From: CAVQJU01 sp963754955
GTDB lineage: Bacteria; Acidobacteriota; Vicinamibacteria; Vicinamibacterales; CAVVIG01
NCBI GenBank assembly: GCA_963754955.1
Contig: CAVWHY010000009.1
Location: 186,001-250,000, forward strand
Direction of reading: 5' to 3'
Length of the DNA stretch: 64,000 nucleotides
Shown: positions 46,163-57,178 of the stretch, piece after piece
Position numbering within the stretch: position 1 is the first letter of the stretch
How the letters are laid out: each line of letters starts with the position of its first letter
Notes under the pieces: model-generated
What the model was told of the DNA's origin: nothing
The model's database searches: none
The model's input: the letters and a program-made list of their open reading frames with translations, nothing else
Made by a program: the position numbers and the translations under genes

Positions 46163-48268
46163 CTAGGGAGCCGACCGTCCCGCCAACGTCCCCACCACAT
46201 AGGCGCTCACGTCCCTAATCTGGTCGGGCGTGAACGACGCGCTGAACGGGGGCATGTTGTTGCGGCCCGTGGTCACGGTCTGGATCGTGGCCGCGAGATC
46301 CTTGAGGGCGACGAGCGACGCGCCGCCACCGTGGCCGCCGGCACCGTCCGCGCCGTGACACACCTCGCACGCCTGCGTCATAGAGCTGCCGCCCCGCGGC
46401 GACGTCCGCGCCGAAGCCGGACGCTACGTTCGCCGGTCGCGGCCGGCGGCGGCGCGACCGCCGCTTGCCGTGACACCGGCGCGCCCGGCTGGACCGGCGG
46501 CAGCGTCCCGTCGAGCGCGAACAACCAGAGGCTGTCCCCGCGCGCGGTGCCGAGGAGGGCGCTGCCGGCAGAGTACGCGAGCACGTATTGCTTGCCGTTG
46601 CGCTCGAACGTGCTCACGGGCGCGTGCATCCCGGCGCCCGTCTGGAATTCCCACAGCTGCTTGCCGGTGGCCGAGTCGAGCGCCGTCAGGCGTCCGTCGC
46701 TGCGGCCGACGAACAGCAGCCCGCCGGCCGGTCGCGAGCGTGCCGCTGTAGCACTGCTCGGGCCACTGGTACCGCCACGCGATCTTGTTGGTGGTCACGT
46801 CCAGCGCCGCGATGATGCCGGTGCGCGCCGTGCGCGTGAACGCCGTCTTGCCGCCGCCGAAGGAGACACCCGGAGAGGGCGGCACGAACTTCGGATCGCC
46901 GCCGCCCGTGTAGCCGCCGATCACCGACGAGGCGCAGACGAACAACCGCTGCTGCATCGGATCGTAGGCGCTCGGCGGCCAGCTGGCGCCGCCCCAGATT
47001 CCGGGCGCGACGAACGTCGGATCGTTGCCGACAAACGGCGTGAAGATGCGGCCGTCGTTGACCAGCGCGGTTCCCTCGGGGGCGATCGGAATCAGTTGCG
47101 GCACGATCGCATCGCCACGCGGGAAGGGCTGCGTCGCGGCCGTCGCCTGCCGCGGCTCCTGCGGCACCGGGCGCTCGTCGATGCCGATCAGCGGCTTCCC
47201 GTTCTGCCGGTCGAGGATGTACGCCCAGCCGGTTTTACCGACCTCGGCAATCGCCTTGCGCGTACGCCCTCCGACGTTCACGTCCATCAGGACGACGGGA
47301 TTGACCGCGTCGTAGTCCCAGATGTCGTGATGCACCTGCTGAAAGTGCCAGCGATATTTGCCCGTCTCGAGTTCGATCGCCAGCATGGATGCCGCGTACA
47401 GATTGTCGCCGGCGCGGACGGCGCCGTTATAGTCCGGCGAGGCGTTGCTGGTCGAGAAGTACACGAGGCCGAGTTCGAGATCGACGGCCGGCGTCTGCCA
47501 GATCGCGGCGCCGCCGTACTGCCACACGTCGTTGTCCTTCGGCCACGTCTCGTGACCGGGCTCGCCGGGACCGGGAATCGTGTAGAACGTCCACAGCAGA
47601 CGCCCGTCCTTCGCGTCGTACGCCTTGACGCGGCTGCGGGTGCCGCGATCGCCGCCGGCAAACCCGATGATGACGCGGCCATTGACGTACAGCGGCGCCG
47701 CCGTGATCGAGAACCTGTCCTCCGATCGCTCGGCCTGAATGGACCACGCGACCTTGCCGGTCGCGCGATCGAGCGCCACGAGCCGGCCGTCGAGCCGCCC
47801 GATGAACACTTTGTCTTCGCTGACCGCGACGCCCTTGTTGTTCCAGCCGCAGCAGACCGACGGCAGGTCCTCGGGCAGATTCGCCGAGTACTCCCAGAGC
47901 ATCTCGCCGGTATCGATCGACACGGCGAACACGTCGTTGGCGCCCGTGCTCACGTACGCGACGCCGCCGTACACGAGCGGCTGCGCGAAGCCCGAGTACT
48001 TCGGCGCGGCGCCCGAGCCGCGCAGGCGTGCTCGCCACACACCCTTGAGCTGCGCCACGTTGGAGCGGTTGATGGATGTGAGCGGAGAGTAACGCTGGTT
48101 GTAAAGGTTGCCGCCGTTGGTGGGCCAGTCCGCGGTCGGAGGCGCGGTCAGCCGAGCGCCGAAGCGGTCGTGCGCGCTTCCGCTTTCGTGGGTCGCTTGC
48201 GCGTGGCCGGCCACGGCGAGCAGCGTGGCAGCGGCGGCGGACACCGCTCCGTAGAAGAAACGTCGCAT
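46163..48268 (-). CDS. PQQ-dependent quinohemoprotein dehydrogenase with C-terminal cytochrome c (two frameshifts)
   Basis: About 701 residues. Signal peptide, eight-bladed PQQ propeller (WPTNGGNLYNQRYSPLTSINRSNVAQLKGVW, IDTGEMLWEYS, HFQQVHHDIWDYDA) with the adjacent-cysteine motif SVCCGWNNKG that contacts PQQ in alcohol dehydrogenases, and a C-terminal cytochrome c domain with heme motif CEVCHG and a candidate methionine ligand in NNMPPFSA. The frame shifts near 46740 and 46385 are corrected by joining these parts. It oxidises an alcohol or sugar in the periplasm and passes electrons to its own heme; the substrate is unknown. Confidence 0.88.
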
Positions 48269-48387
48269 GGTCCCCTCACTCCCTGATGGCGACCACATCT
48301 TAAACCTTTGCGTGGGCGCAGCCGTCTAAACCCTTAACCAGGCAAGCCCGCCGGGTACGTCGACGAGCTGGCGCAGTTGGGGGTTTT

Positions 48388-48498
48388 ATGTTCGAACGAT
48401 TCAAGCTTTACGACTGGACGTTTTCGGATACGGCCGAGGCGGTTGTCGGCGCCCTGCTGATCATCGCGATCGCCGTGAGCGTCTTCGCGCTCGCCTGA
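48388..48498 (+). CDS. Possible 36-residue membrane peptide
   Basis: Starts MFERFKLYDWTF and ends in one transmembrane helix (VVGALLIIAIAVSVFALA). GGGGG lies 5 bases before the ATG. Located between two minus-strand PQQ dehydrogenase genes; evidence is limited to the hydrophobic profile and the ribosome-binding site. Confidence 0.4.
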   Translation: MFERFKLYDWTFSDTAEAVVGALLIIAIAVSVFALA

Positions 48499-48534
48499 TC
48501 GGGCAACGATCGCTCCGCGCATCCTCAACGCTGC

Positions 48535-50385
48535 TCACTCCAGCGCAAACGCGTTGACGCCCGTCGTCACCACGACGACGTACTGCTTGCCGTTCGGCGC
48601 CATGTAAGTCATGGGCGTCGTGTGGCCCTCGGATTCGAGCTTGCCTTCCCAGAGCACCTGGCCGCTGCGGGAGTCGAACGCTCGGAAGCGCTTGTCCATC
48701 GTGCCGGCGATGAACACGAGCCCGCCGGCCGTGACGATGGGACCGCCCTGCCCGAAAGCCCCGGTGTTCTTGAGGCCCTTGGCTTCGAGCTCGTCACTCG
48801 TCCCGAGCGGAACCTTCCAGGCGATGTCGCCAGTGTTGGCGTTCACCGCGATCAGGTGCGCCCATGGCGGCGGCTGGCATGGCAGGCTCGTCGCAGGATC
48901 CCAGAAACGGGCGTTCACGGTTCCGCGGCCCAGCGGGCTGAACCGCCGATACGCGACCTGGTCTCCTTCGGGTGTTTTGTCCATGCGGCCCATGCCGCCG
49001 ACGTCGCGCGAGTTCACGAAGACGTAACCCGTCGACGGGTCCACCGCCACGCCGCCGAAATTCGGCCCGCCTTGCTGCCCCGGAAACACGATCCGGAATT
49101 CCTTGCTGCTGTACGGCGTATAAGGCCCGAGGTTATGGATGCCGCCTATCTTCTCCACCAGATCGCGGCAGAACTTCTCGTGCGCCGGTTCGCCGGTGAA
49201 GATTTCGTCCGGCTTGATGCCGAGCCGCGACAGCGGCGGCGGCTTCACGGGAAACGGCTGTGTCGGCCAGGTCTCCTCGCCGGGGATATCGCTCGCGGGC
49301 ACCGGCCGTTCCTCGACGGGGTAAATCGGCTTGCCGGTCTCGCGCTCGAGAAAGAACATCATCCCCGACTTGGCCACCGTGACGACAGCGGGAATCCTCC
49401 GGCCGTCCCGGACGACATCCATCAGCGCGGGCGTCGCGGCGTTGTCGTAATCCCACAGGTCGTGATGGGTCAGCTGAAAGTGCCAGCGCACCTTGCCCGT
49501 GCGCGCATCGAGCGCGACCACGGACGAGGAGTACAAGTTCTGCTGCGCGCGATGGCCGCCGTAGTACTGCGATGCGGGCTGGCCGATGGGCAGGAAGATC
49601 AATCCTCGATCAACATCGACCGAGCCGAAGCCCCAGTTCGCGGGTGACCCCGCGGTCAGGTAGTAATCCTTCGGCCAGGTCTCCGATCCCGGCTCGCCCG
49701 GATGCGGGATCGTGTGAAAGGTCCAGACAAGCGTGCCGGTCCGGATATCCCAGGCGCGGACGTCCATGGCCGGACCCTCGGGGTTGTCCTCCTGTCCCTG
49801 GGCGCCGGTGACGATCAGATTCCGGTAAATGATCCCGGGCGACGCCATCAGGTACGGCATCTTCGGATACTTGTCGGCAACGCCCGCGCGCAGGTCGATC
49901 GATCCGTGGTCGCCGAAGGTGGGGACCGGCTTTCCCGTCGCCGCGTCGAGCGCGAGCAGCCGGCCGTCGGTTGTCCCCGCGAGAATGCGCGGGAGCAATC
50001 GGCCGTCGCCGGCCCAGTACGCCACACCGCGGTTCGGGGCGCCGCCCTTGTCGAGCTCGTGCTTCCAGATCTCCCGTCCGGTCGCCGGGTCCAGCGCGAC
50101 GATCGTCCGCCGCGCCGTCGAGGTGTACAGCACGCCGTTTACGACAATCGGAACCGCCTGGCTCCGGCCGACCGAGCTCAACGCCACGCCCGGGTCGGCG
50201 ACGCCGTACTGCCAGGCGAGCGTCAGCTTCGAAACGTTCCGCGTGTTGATCTGCGCGAGCGGTGAATACCGGCGCCCGGCGGCATCGCCGCTGTAGGTGC
50301 TCCACGCGGCCGACCGGGATGCGCCCTGCGCGTAGAGACTCGCCGCCGCCACGCACAAGAAGAGAGCCGCCTTCAGTTCTCTCAT
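48535..50385 (-). CDS. PQQ-dependent dehydrogenase, membrane glucose-dehydrogenase-like, no heme domain
   Basis: 616 residues with a signal peptide and an eight-bladed propeller: WSTYSGDAAGRRYSPLAQINTRNVSKLTLAWQYG, ALDPATGREIWKH, HFQLTHHDLWDYDNAATPALMDV, VFIAGTMDKRFRAFDSRSGQVLW. It lacks both the adjacent cysteines and the cytochrome c domain, so it must donate electrons to a separate carrier. Substrate unknown. Frame is intact. It is divergent from the receptor at 50590. Confidence 0.88.
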   Translation of the reverse strand: MRELKAALFLCVAAASLYAQGASRSAAWSTYSGDAAGRRYSPLAQINTRNVSKLTLAWQYGVADPGVALSSVGRSQAVPIVVNGVLYTSTARRTIVALDPATGREIWKHELDKGGAPNRGVAYWAGDGRLLPRILAGTTDGRLLALDAATGKPVPTFGDHGSIDLRAGVADKYPKMPYLMASPGIIYRNLIVTGAQGQEDNPEGPAMDVRAWDIRTGTLVWTFHTIPHPGEPGSETWPKDYYLTAGSPANWGFGSVDVDRGLIFLPIGQPASQYYGGHRAQQNLYSSSVVALDARTGKVRWHFQLTHHDLWDYDNAATPALMDVVRDGRRIPAVVTVAKSGMMFFLERETGKPIYPVEERPVPASDIPGEETWPTQPFPVKPPPLSRLGIKPDEIFTGEPAHEKFCRDLVEKIGGIHNLGPYTPYSSKEFRIVFPGQQGGPNFGGVAVDPSTGYVFVNSRDVGGMGRMDKTPEGDQVAYRRFSPLGRGTVNARFWDPATSLPCQPPPWAHLIAVNANTGDIAWKVPLGTSDELEAKGLKNTGAFGQGGPIVTAGGLVFIAGTMDKRFRAFDSRSGQVLWEGKLESEGHTTPMTYMAPNGKQYVVVVTTGVNAFALE

Positions 50386-50494
50386 CGAGATTCCTGTCTT
50401 TACGGATTTTTGTCGACACGACACAGCCGACCGAGTCTCCGATTGCGCTCGGATGTCGGGTATCTTACGCCACGCAAGCTCGTCATCTTCGCTC

Positions 50495-50522
50495 TTGCAT
50501 GGCCGACTGGGGCGCGTATAGT
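50495..50522 (+). promoter_or_regulatory. Promoter of receptor 2 (TTGCAT-16-TATAGT)
   Basis: The -35 is at 50495-50500 and the -10 at 50517-50522. The identical pair and spacing recur before receptor 3. Confidence 0.7.
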
Positions 50523-50589
50523 GAGCGGGATTATTGTCCGTTTATCGTCACTGGACAGCGGTTCTCGAACGTCGAGGAGGAACAGCATC

Positions 50590-53500
50590 ATGCGCAGATG
50601 TGTCAGAGCGGTCCTCATCGCGGTTGCGCTCGCGGCGGTTCCCGGCATCGCCTTCGCTCAGGCGTCGATCGTCGGCACGGTCAAGGACGCCTCCGGCGCT
50701 GTCCTGCCAGGCGTCACGGTCGAAGCGTCGAGCCCGGCGCTCATCGAGAAGACGCGCTCGGTCGTCACCGGAGGGACCGGTCAGTATTCCATCGAGAACC
50801 TGAGGCCTGGAACATACACCGTGACCTTCACGCTGACCGGGTTCGCCACGGCCAAGCGCGAAGGCATCGAGCTGACCGGCAGCTTCACGGCGACCGTGAA
50901 CGCCGACATGAAAGTTGGAGCGGTGTCGGAAACGGTCACGGTCAGCGGCGAAGCGCCGGTGGTCGATGTGACGAGCGCGCGCAGCCCAGCAGGTCGATCA
51001 CCGGCTCGACGGTCAACGAGATCCCGACGTCACGGCAATATGGCGGCCTCATCGCGCTCGTCCCGGCGATCAACGTTCAAGGCAACGACGTCGGCGGAGC
51101 CCAGGGTGGCGTCTTCAACGTGTTCCAGGTCCACGGCGGGCGGCGAAACGAGGGACAGGTCCAGGTCGACGGCATGAGCGCCGGCTACCAGGGCATGGGC
51201 GTGTCGTCCTACGTCACCGAAGTCGGGAATGCGCAGGAAGTGGTGTTCTCTCTGTCGGGCGGCCTCGGCGAGGCGAACACCGGCGGCCCGCAGATGAACA
51301 TCATCGGCAAGCAGGGCGGCAACCGGTACGCCGGGACCTTCTTCATCAACGGCACGGGCAGCGCGCTCCAGGGCACGAACCTGACGCCGGAGTTGCAGGC
51401 CCAGGGCCTGACGACGGCGCAGTCCCTGGCGAAGGCGTGGGACATCAACCCCGCGTTCGGCGGCCCGATCATCAAGGACAAGCTGTGGTTCTTCGGCACG
51501 TTCCGCTACCAGTCCAACGACCAGAATGTCGCCAGCATGTGGGTCAACCTGAACGCCGGCGATAACACCAAGTGGACGTATCTCCCCGCCGATGGCCAGA
51601 ACGGCCGACCACTCGAAGTGCCCATCGACGACGGCAGGTGGAAGAACGGCTCCCTGCGGTTGACCTGGCAGGCGACGGAGAGAAACAAGTTCAACTTCTT
51701 CACGGACTACCAGCGGATCTGCCAGCACTGCATCCAGGGCGGCTCCAGTTCCGGGCAAACCTTCTCCGGGACGATTGCCTCGCCGGAAGCGCTCCAGCGC
51801 GTCGAGAATCGCCCGAACTCGATGACCCAGATCTCCTGGACATCTCCGGTGACGTCCCGGCTGCTGCTCGAAGGCAACGTTCAGCTGGGACCCTACTTCT
51901 GGTGGGGGGGCACGCAGAAGAATGCGTACGATCCGACGACCATTCCGGTGAATGAAACGGCCGGCCTCATTCCGGGCCTCAACTACCGATCGAGCGACTG
52001 GTCGGACCATACCGGCTTCACAAACATCGTCCAGGGATCGGCGTCGTACGTGACCGGGTCGCACTCGGCGAAGTTCGGCATCCGCTACATGGCGAACGAC
52101 TCGACGTTCCCGAAGGCCTACTACAACAACGCCCAGCTCCATTACCAATTCACGAACGGCAGTCCCATCAACTTCACGATGTACGCCGATCAGGCGTCGC
52201 AGCAACAGCAGCATCAGGGCATGACCGCTCTGTATGCCCAGGATCGATGGACGCTCCATCGCCTGACGCTCCAGGCTGGCCTTCGCTTCGAGCGTCTCGT
52301 CGATCATTTCGACCAGCAGCAGATGGGGCCGAACATCTTCCTTCCGACGGCTGTCGTCTTCCCCGCCCAGGACGGCCCACTGAACCACAAGGATCTGCAG
52401 CCTCGGTTCGGCGCGACCTACGATGTGTTCGGCAACGGAAAGACCGCGTTGAAGTTCTTCATGGGCGAGTACGTGACGACCGTGAACACCGTGGACGAGT
52501 GGGTCAACTTCAGCCCGGCAGGACTCGGACACTTTGTCTCGAACGTGCAACGCACGTGGGTCGACGCGAACCACGACTTCGTCCCCAACTGCAATCTGCT
52601 GGATCAATCGGCTCAGAACGATCCGACGTCGCCGGGCTACAACGCCGCGAAAGACAGTTGCGGCGTCGGGAATCCGTTCTTCGGGAAGTTCATCTCTCCG
52701 CTAACGGTCGATCCAGCGGCCACGACCGGCTGGAATACTCGGGAGCACAGCTGGGATTTGTCGGCCGGCATTTCTCAGCAGCTCGCCCCGAGGGTGTCGG
52801 TCGACGTGATCTACAACCGGCGGAGCTGGGGAAACATCGCGACGACGATCAACCGCGCCCTGACGCCGACCGACTTCAACCCGTTCACATACAACGTGCC
52901 GAAGGATCCGAAGCTGCCGGGCGGCGGCGGATACACCTTGACCTTCCAGGAGATCGCGCCCGCCAAATACAACCAGTTCGACAACCTCTACACGCTCGCC
53001 GACAAGGCCGGTGGCGTCGATCAACCGCTACAACGGCGTCGACGGATCGGTCAACGCGCGCCTGCAGCAGGGGATAACCGTGCAGGCGGGGTTCAGCACC
53101 GGAAACGTCGTCGAGGACGAGTGCGGCCTGGCCGCGCAGCACCCGGACGTTTACATTTCGTCCATTCTCAACGGCGGTTCGCTGGGCTTCGGTTCGACCT
53201 TCATCGGCGGCCTCGCGCAACTCCCGCAGTCGTTCTGCCATCGCGAGTCGGGATGGCAGACGAACTACAAAGGGCTCGCGTCGTACAACATGCCCAAGAT
53301 CGACGTGGTGCTCAGCGGGACGTTCCACAGCCTTCCATATCCAGGAAACAACTTTCCGTCCGTCACCAGCCAGAGCCTGACCGGCACGGCGTTTCTGCTG
53401 TCCGGCGAGACGAGTGTTGGATTCGGGCGGGGCTTCTCTGGTGCCGCTCCCGTTCAGTTCTTCAACATCGTCAAGCCCGGTGCGGTGTACGGCGATCGGC

Positions 53501-53718
53501 TCAACGGCCTCGATCTCCGGTTCGGCAAGATCCTGAGGTACGGCCGCACCAAAACGCTGGTGGCGCTCGACATCTTCAACGTGACCAACTCCAACGCGAT
53601 TGACGTGTATCAGCAGACCTACGGGCCGACGATACTGACTCCGCAAAGCACGTATCTCAACCCGTTGTCGATCACGCAGGCGCGGTTCTTCAAGATCGGC
53701 GTGCAGGTCGACTTTTAA
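50590..53718 (+). CDS. TonB-dependent receptor with carboxypeptidase-regulatory-like domain (two frameshifts)
   Basis: About 1041 residues: signal peptide (ending AFAQA), CarboxypepD_reg-like domain (SIVGTVKDASGAVLPGVTVEASSPALIEKTRSVVTGG), plug, and a large beta-barrel ending GVQVDF. Frame breaks near 50995 and 53015. The gene is a tandem paralogue of the receptor at 54066; both have the same promoter hexamers. Barrel strands contain QLAPRVSVDVIYNRRSWGNI and LRFGKILRYGRTKTLVALDIFNVTNSN. It imports an unknown large ligand across the outer membrane. An intrinsic terminator follows. Confidence 0.88.
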
Positions 53719-53743
53719 AGCACGGCAAGACCTCGCTGCCCCG

Positions 53744-53785
53744 CCCGCGCCCGGATGAACGCACGCTCACCGGGCGCGGGTTTTC
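53744..53785 (+). terminator. Intrinsic terminator after receptor 2
   Basis: An 11-bp GC stem (CCCGCGCCCGG / CCGGGCGCGGG) with a 15-base loop, followed by TTTTC. Confidence 0.75.
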
Positions 53786-53976
53786 AAACCCGCTGTCCAC
53801 AATCACACCGCTCTCTGATCGGCTTCCATTCGATCCTGGCATACCAGCCATCCGATCCGATCTGGCAGGCCCTCGTTTCTTACGAGTCCTTGTGCCCAAA
53901 CTGGAGAGAAGATGACATCTTCTCCAACGGTACGGATATCGCGCCAACCAGTTGAAATGGCCTGCCATTTTCGTCG

Positions 53977-54004
53977 TTGCATCTCGTAAGACGGCGGATA
54001 TAGT
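53977..54004 (+). promoter_or_regulatory. Promoter of receptor 3 (TTGCAT-16-TATAGT)
   Basis: Same hexamers and spacing as before receptor 2, 62 bases upstream of the start codon. Confidence 0.7.
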
Positions 54005-54065
54005 GGCCGAACGGTCGTTCAGTCTTGCTGTACGACTGCCAATGTCACAGCCGTGGAGGGACAAC

Positions 54066-57000
54066 ATGGTCAAGTGTGTGAGGGCGATCCTATTCGTGCT
54101 ATCGCTCGTCGTCATTCCCAGCGATCGCGCACGCGCAGGCGTCGATCGTCGGCACCGTCAAGGACGCCTCCGGCGCCGTCCTGCCCGGCGTCACGGTCGA
54201 AGCGTCGAGCCCGGCGCTCATCGAGAAGACGCGCTCGGTCGTCACCGGAGGGACCGGTCAGTATTCGATCGAGAACCTGAGACCAGGCACGTACACGGTG
54301 ACCTTCACGCTGACCGGGTTCGCCACGGTCAAGCGCGAAGGCATCGAGCTGACCGGCAGTTTCATCGCGATCGGTGAACGCCGACCTGAAAGTCGGCGGC
54401 GTGGCCGAGACGATCATCGTCTCCGGCGAGGCGCCCACCGTCGACGTGACGAGCACGCGCAACCAGCAGGTGTTCAGCGGCCAGACGGTCACCGAGATTC
54501 CATCCTCCCGGCAGTATTCCGGCTTCACGAATCTCATCCCGGCGATCAACGTCCAGGCCAACGATCTCGAAGGCTCCAACCCTTCGCTCTACAGCGTGTT
54601 CCAGATCCACGGCGGGCGCCGGAACGAGGGACAGGTCCTCGTCGACGGCATGAACGGCGGCTACCAGGGCATGGGCGTGTCGGGCTACGTGCCCGAAGTC
54701 GGCAACTCGCAGGAAGTGGTGTTCAGCCTGAGCGGCGGCCTCGGCGAGGCGACCACCGGCGGCCCGCAGATGAACATCATCGGCAAGCAGGGCGGCAACC
54801 GGTTCGCCGGCAGCTTCTTCGTCAGCGGCACGGGCAGCGGGCTCCAGGGCAGCAACCTGGACGCCGGAGCAGATGGCCAAGGGGCTCACGGCCGTGAACT
54901 CGATCAAGCAGCTGTGGGACGTCAATCCGTCGTTCGGCGGCCCGATCGTCCGCGACAAGCTGTGGTTCTTCGGCACGTTCCGCTACCAGAACAGCCGGCA
55001 GAACGTCGCCAGCATGTGGGTCAACAAGAACGCGGGCAATCCCAACGCGTGGACCTACGACCCGGACTTCTCGCCAGCAGGCGATCGACGACGGCACGTG
55101 GAAGAACGGGTCCGTGCGGCTGACCTGGCAGGCGACGCCGCGCAACAAGATCAACGTCTGGACGAGCGTCCAGTACTCCTGCATCAACTGCATCAGGGCG
55201 GCGACGGCACGGGGCTCGGCTTCGGCGCGACGATGAGCTCGCCCGAGGGAACGACCACGAACGAAAACCACCCGAGCAAGCTGACGCAGCTGACCTGGAC
55301 CTCGCCGGTCACCTCGCGCCTGCTGCTCGAGGCCAACGCGCAGCTGGGAGCCTACTTCTGGTGGGGCAGCCGTCAGAAGGATGCGTTCGATTCGACGCTC
55401 ATTCCGGTGCAGGAGAACGGCGGCGCCTATCCCGGGCATCAACTACCGCGCGGCCAACTGGTCCGGGCACACCGGATTCACGAACATCGTCCAGGGGTCC
55501 GCGTCGTACGTTACCGGGTCGCACTCGGCGAAGGTCGGCTTCCGCTACCACAGCAACGACGCGAACTACCCGGTCAACTTCTACAACGACACACAGCTCA
55601 AGTACTTCTTCCAGGACGGCGTCCCCAACCAGGTGACGGTGTACGCCGACGCGAACTCGCACCAGGAACAGAAGCAGAGCATGATCGCGTTGTACGCGCA
55701 GGATCGCTGGACGCTCGGGCGTCTGACGCTGCAGGGCGGACTCCGCTTCGAGCACCTCGGCGATTACTTCCCCGCAGCAGCAGATGGGCCGAACCTCTTC
55801 CTGCCCACCGCCGTCAAGTTCCCGGCGCAGGACGGCCCGCTCAGCCAGAAGGACCTGATGCCGCGGTTCGGCGCGTCCTACGACGTGTTCGGCAACGGGA
55901 AGACGGCCGCGAAGTTCTTCATGGGCCGGTACGTGACGACGTTCAACACCGTCGACGAGTGGGCGAACTACAGCCCCGCCGGGCCTCGGGCATTTCGTCA
56001 CGCACGGACACGAGAGAGACTGGACCGACGCGAACCACGACTACGTCGTCAACTGCAACCTGCTGAACTCGACCGCCAACGGCGAGTGCGGCCCGGGCAA
56101 TCCGTTCTTCGGCAAGCCGGTCTCTCCGCTGACGGTCGACCCGGCGACCACGAACGGATGGAACACACGCGAGTACAGCTGGGATCTGACGCTCGGCGTG
56201 ACGCAGCAAGTCGCGCCGAGAGTGTCGGTCGCAGCTCGACTACATCCGGCGGAGCTGGGGAAACCTGCCGGCCACGATCAACCGCGCGTGGACGCCGGCC
56301 GACTTCGATCCGTTCGTCTACAACGTGCCGCAGGATCCGAAGCTGCCCGGCGGCGGCGGGTACGCGCTGACGTTCTACGACGTCAAACCCGCGAAGTTCC
56401 AGACAATCGACAACTACCTGACGTTCGCCGACAACGTCGGCGGCGCCTTCAACACGTTCAACGGCGTCGACTTCACGGTGAACGCGCGCCTGCGCGAGGT
56501 GACGTTCCAGGGCGGCATCAGCACCGGGAACGTCGTCGAGGACTCGTGCGGCGTGGTCAAGAATCACCCGGAGACCTACATCTTCGGGCCCTGGGGCGGC
56601 ACCGACGGGTTCCTCGACACGTTCCTCGGCGGCGTCGGGCAGTGGCCGCAGTCGTCCTGCCATCGCGAGTCGGGATGGAAGACGAACGTGAAAGGCCTGG
56701 CGACGTACACCGTGCCGAAGATCGACGTGCTGATCAGCGGCACGTTCCGCAGCCTGCCGTATCCCGGGAACGAGTTCCCGTCCGTGCAGAGCCAGAGCAT
56801 CGGCGGACAGGCGACCGGCGTTGTTCCTCGGAATCCCCGGCGTCGACAGCACCAATCTCGGGCGGCCGCTCGCCAGCGGCATTCCCGTCGAGTTCCTGAA
56901 CATCGTCAAGCCGGGCGCGTTGTACGGCGATCGCCTGAACGCCGTCGATCTCCGGTTCGGCAAGATCCTGAGGTACGGCACGACCAAGACGCTCGTCAGC

Positions 57001-57133
57001 CTCGACATCTTCAACCTGTTCAACTCGAACACGCCGCAGGTGTATCAACCAGACCTACGGGCCGACGTATCTCAACCCGTTGTCGATCATGTCGGCGCGG
57101 TTCTTCAAGATCAGCGCGCAGTTCGACTTCTGA
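54066..57133 (+). CDS. TonB-dependent receptor, tandem paralogue (many frameshifts)
   Basis: About 1019 residues after correction; signal peptide MVKCVRAILFVLSLVVIPAIAHAQ, CarboxypepD_reg-like domain, plug (VEVNGMNGGYQGMGVSGYVPEVGNSQEVVFSLSGGLGEATTGGPQMN region), barrel ending KISAQFDF. About eleven single-base shifts, mostly an extra C or G. The first ~225 bases of the mature region are nearly identical to those of receptor 2, far more so than the barrels. Ribosome-binding site GGAGG. Confidence 0.85.
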
Positions 57134-57143
57134 TCGGTCGGTC

Positions 57144-57172
57144 GTAGTGCAGGCCTTTCGGGCCTGCACTAC
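57144..57172. terminator. Hairpin between receptor 3 and the ankyrin gene (family B-like palindrome)
   Basis: 12-bp perfect stem (GTAGTGCAGGCC / GGCCTGCACTAC) with a five-base loop, located between the convergent ends of two genes. No T run. It shares the GCAGGCC/GGCCTGC core with the palindrome at 38149-38176. Confidence 0.65.
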
Positions 57173-57178
57173 ACCTGC

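Noticed and set aside
14583..57133. Inserted bases seem always to fall exactly between codons, suggesting a programmed or enzymatic pattern
   Set aside because: Artefact of description: any +1 shift can be written as codon-N-codon whichever base was actually inserted. No positional signal remains once this is allowed for.
57144..57172. A promoter or attenuator at the GTAGTGCAGGCC hairpin
   Set aside because: It lies between converging genes, so terminator or repeat is the better explanation.
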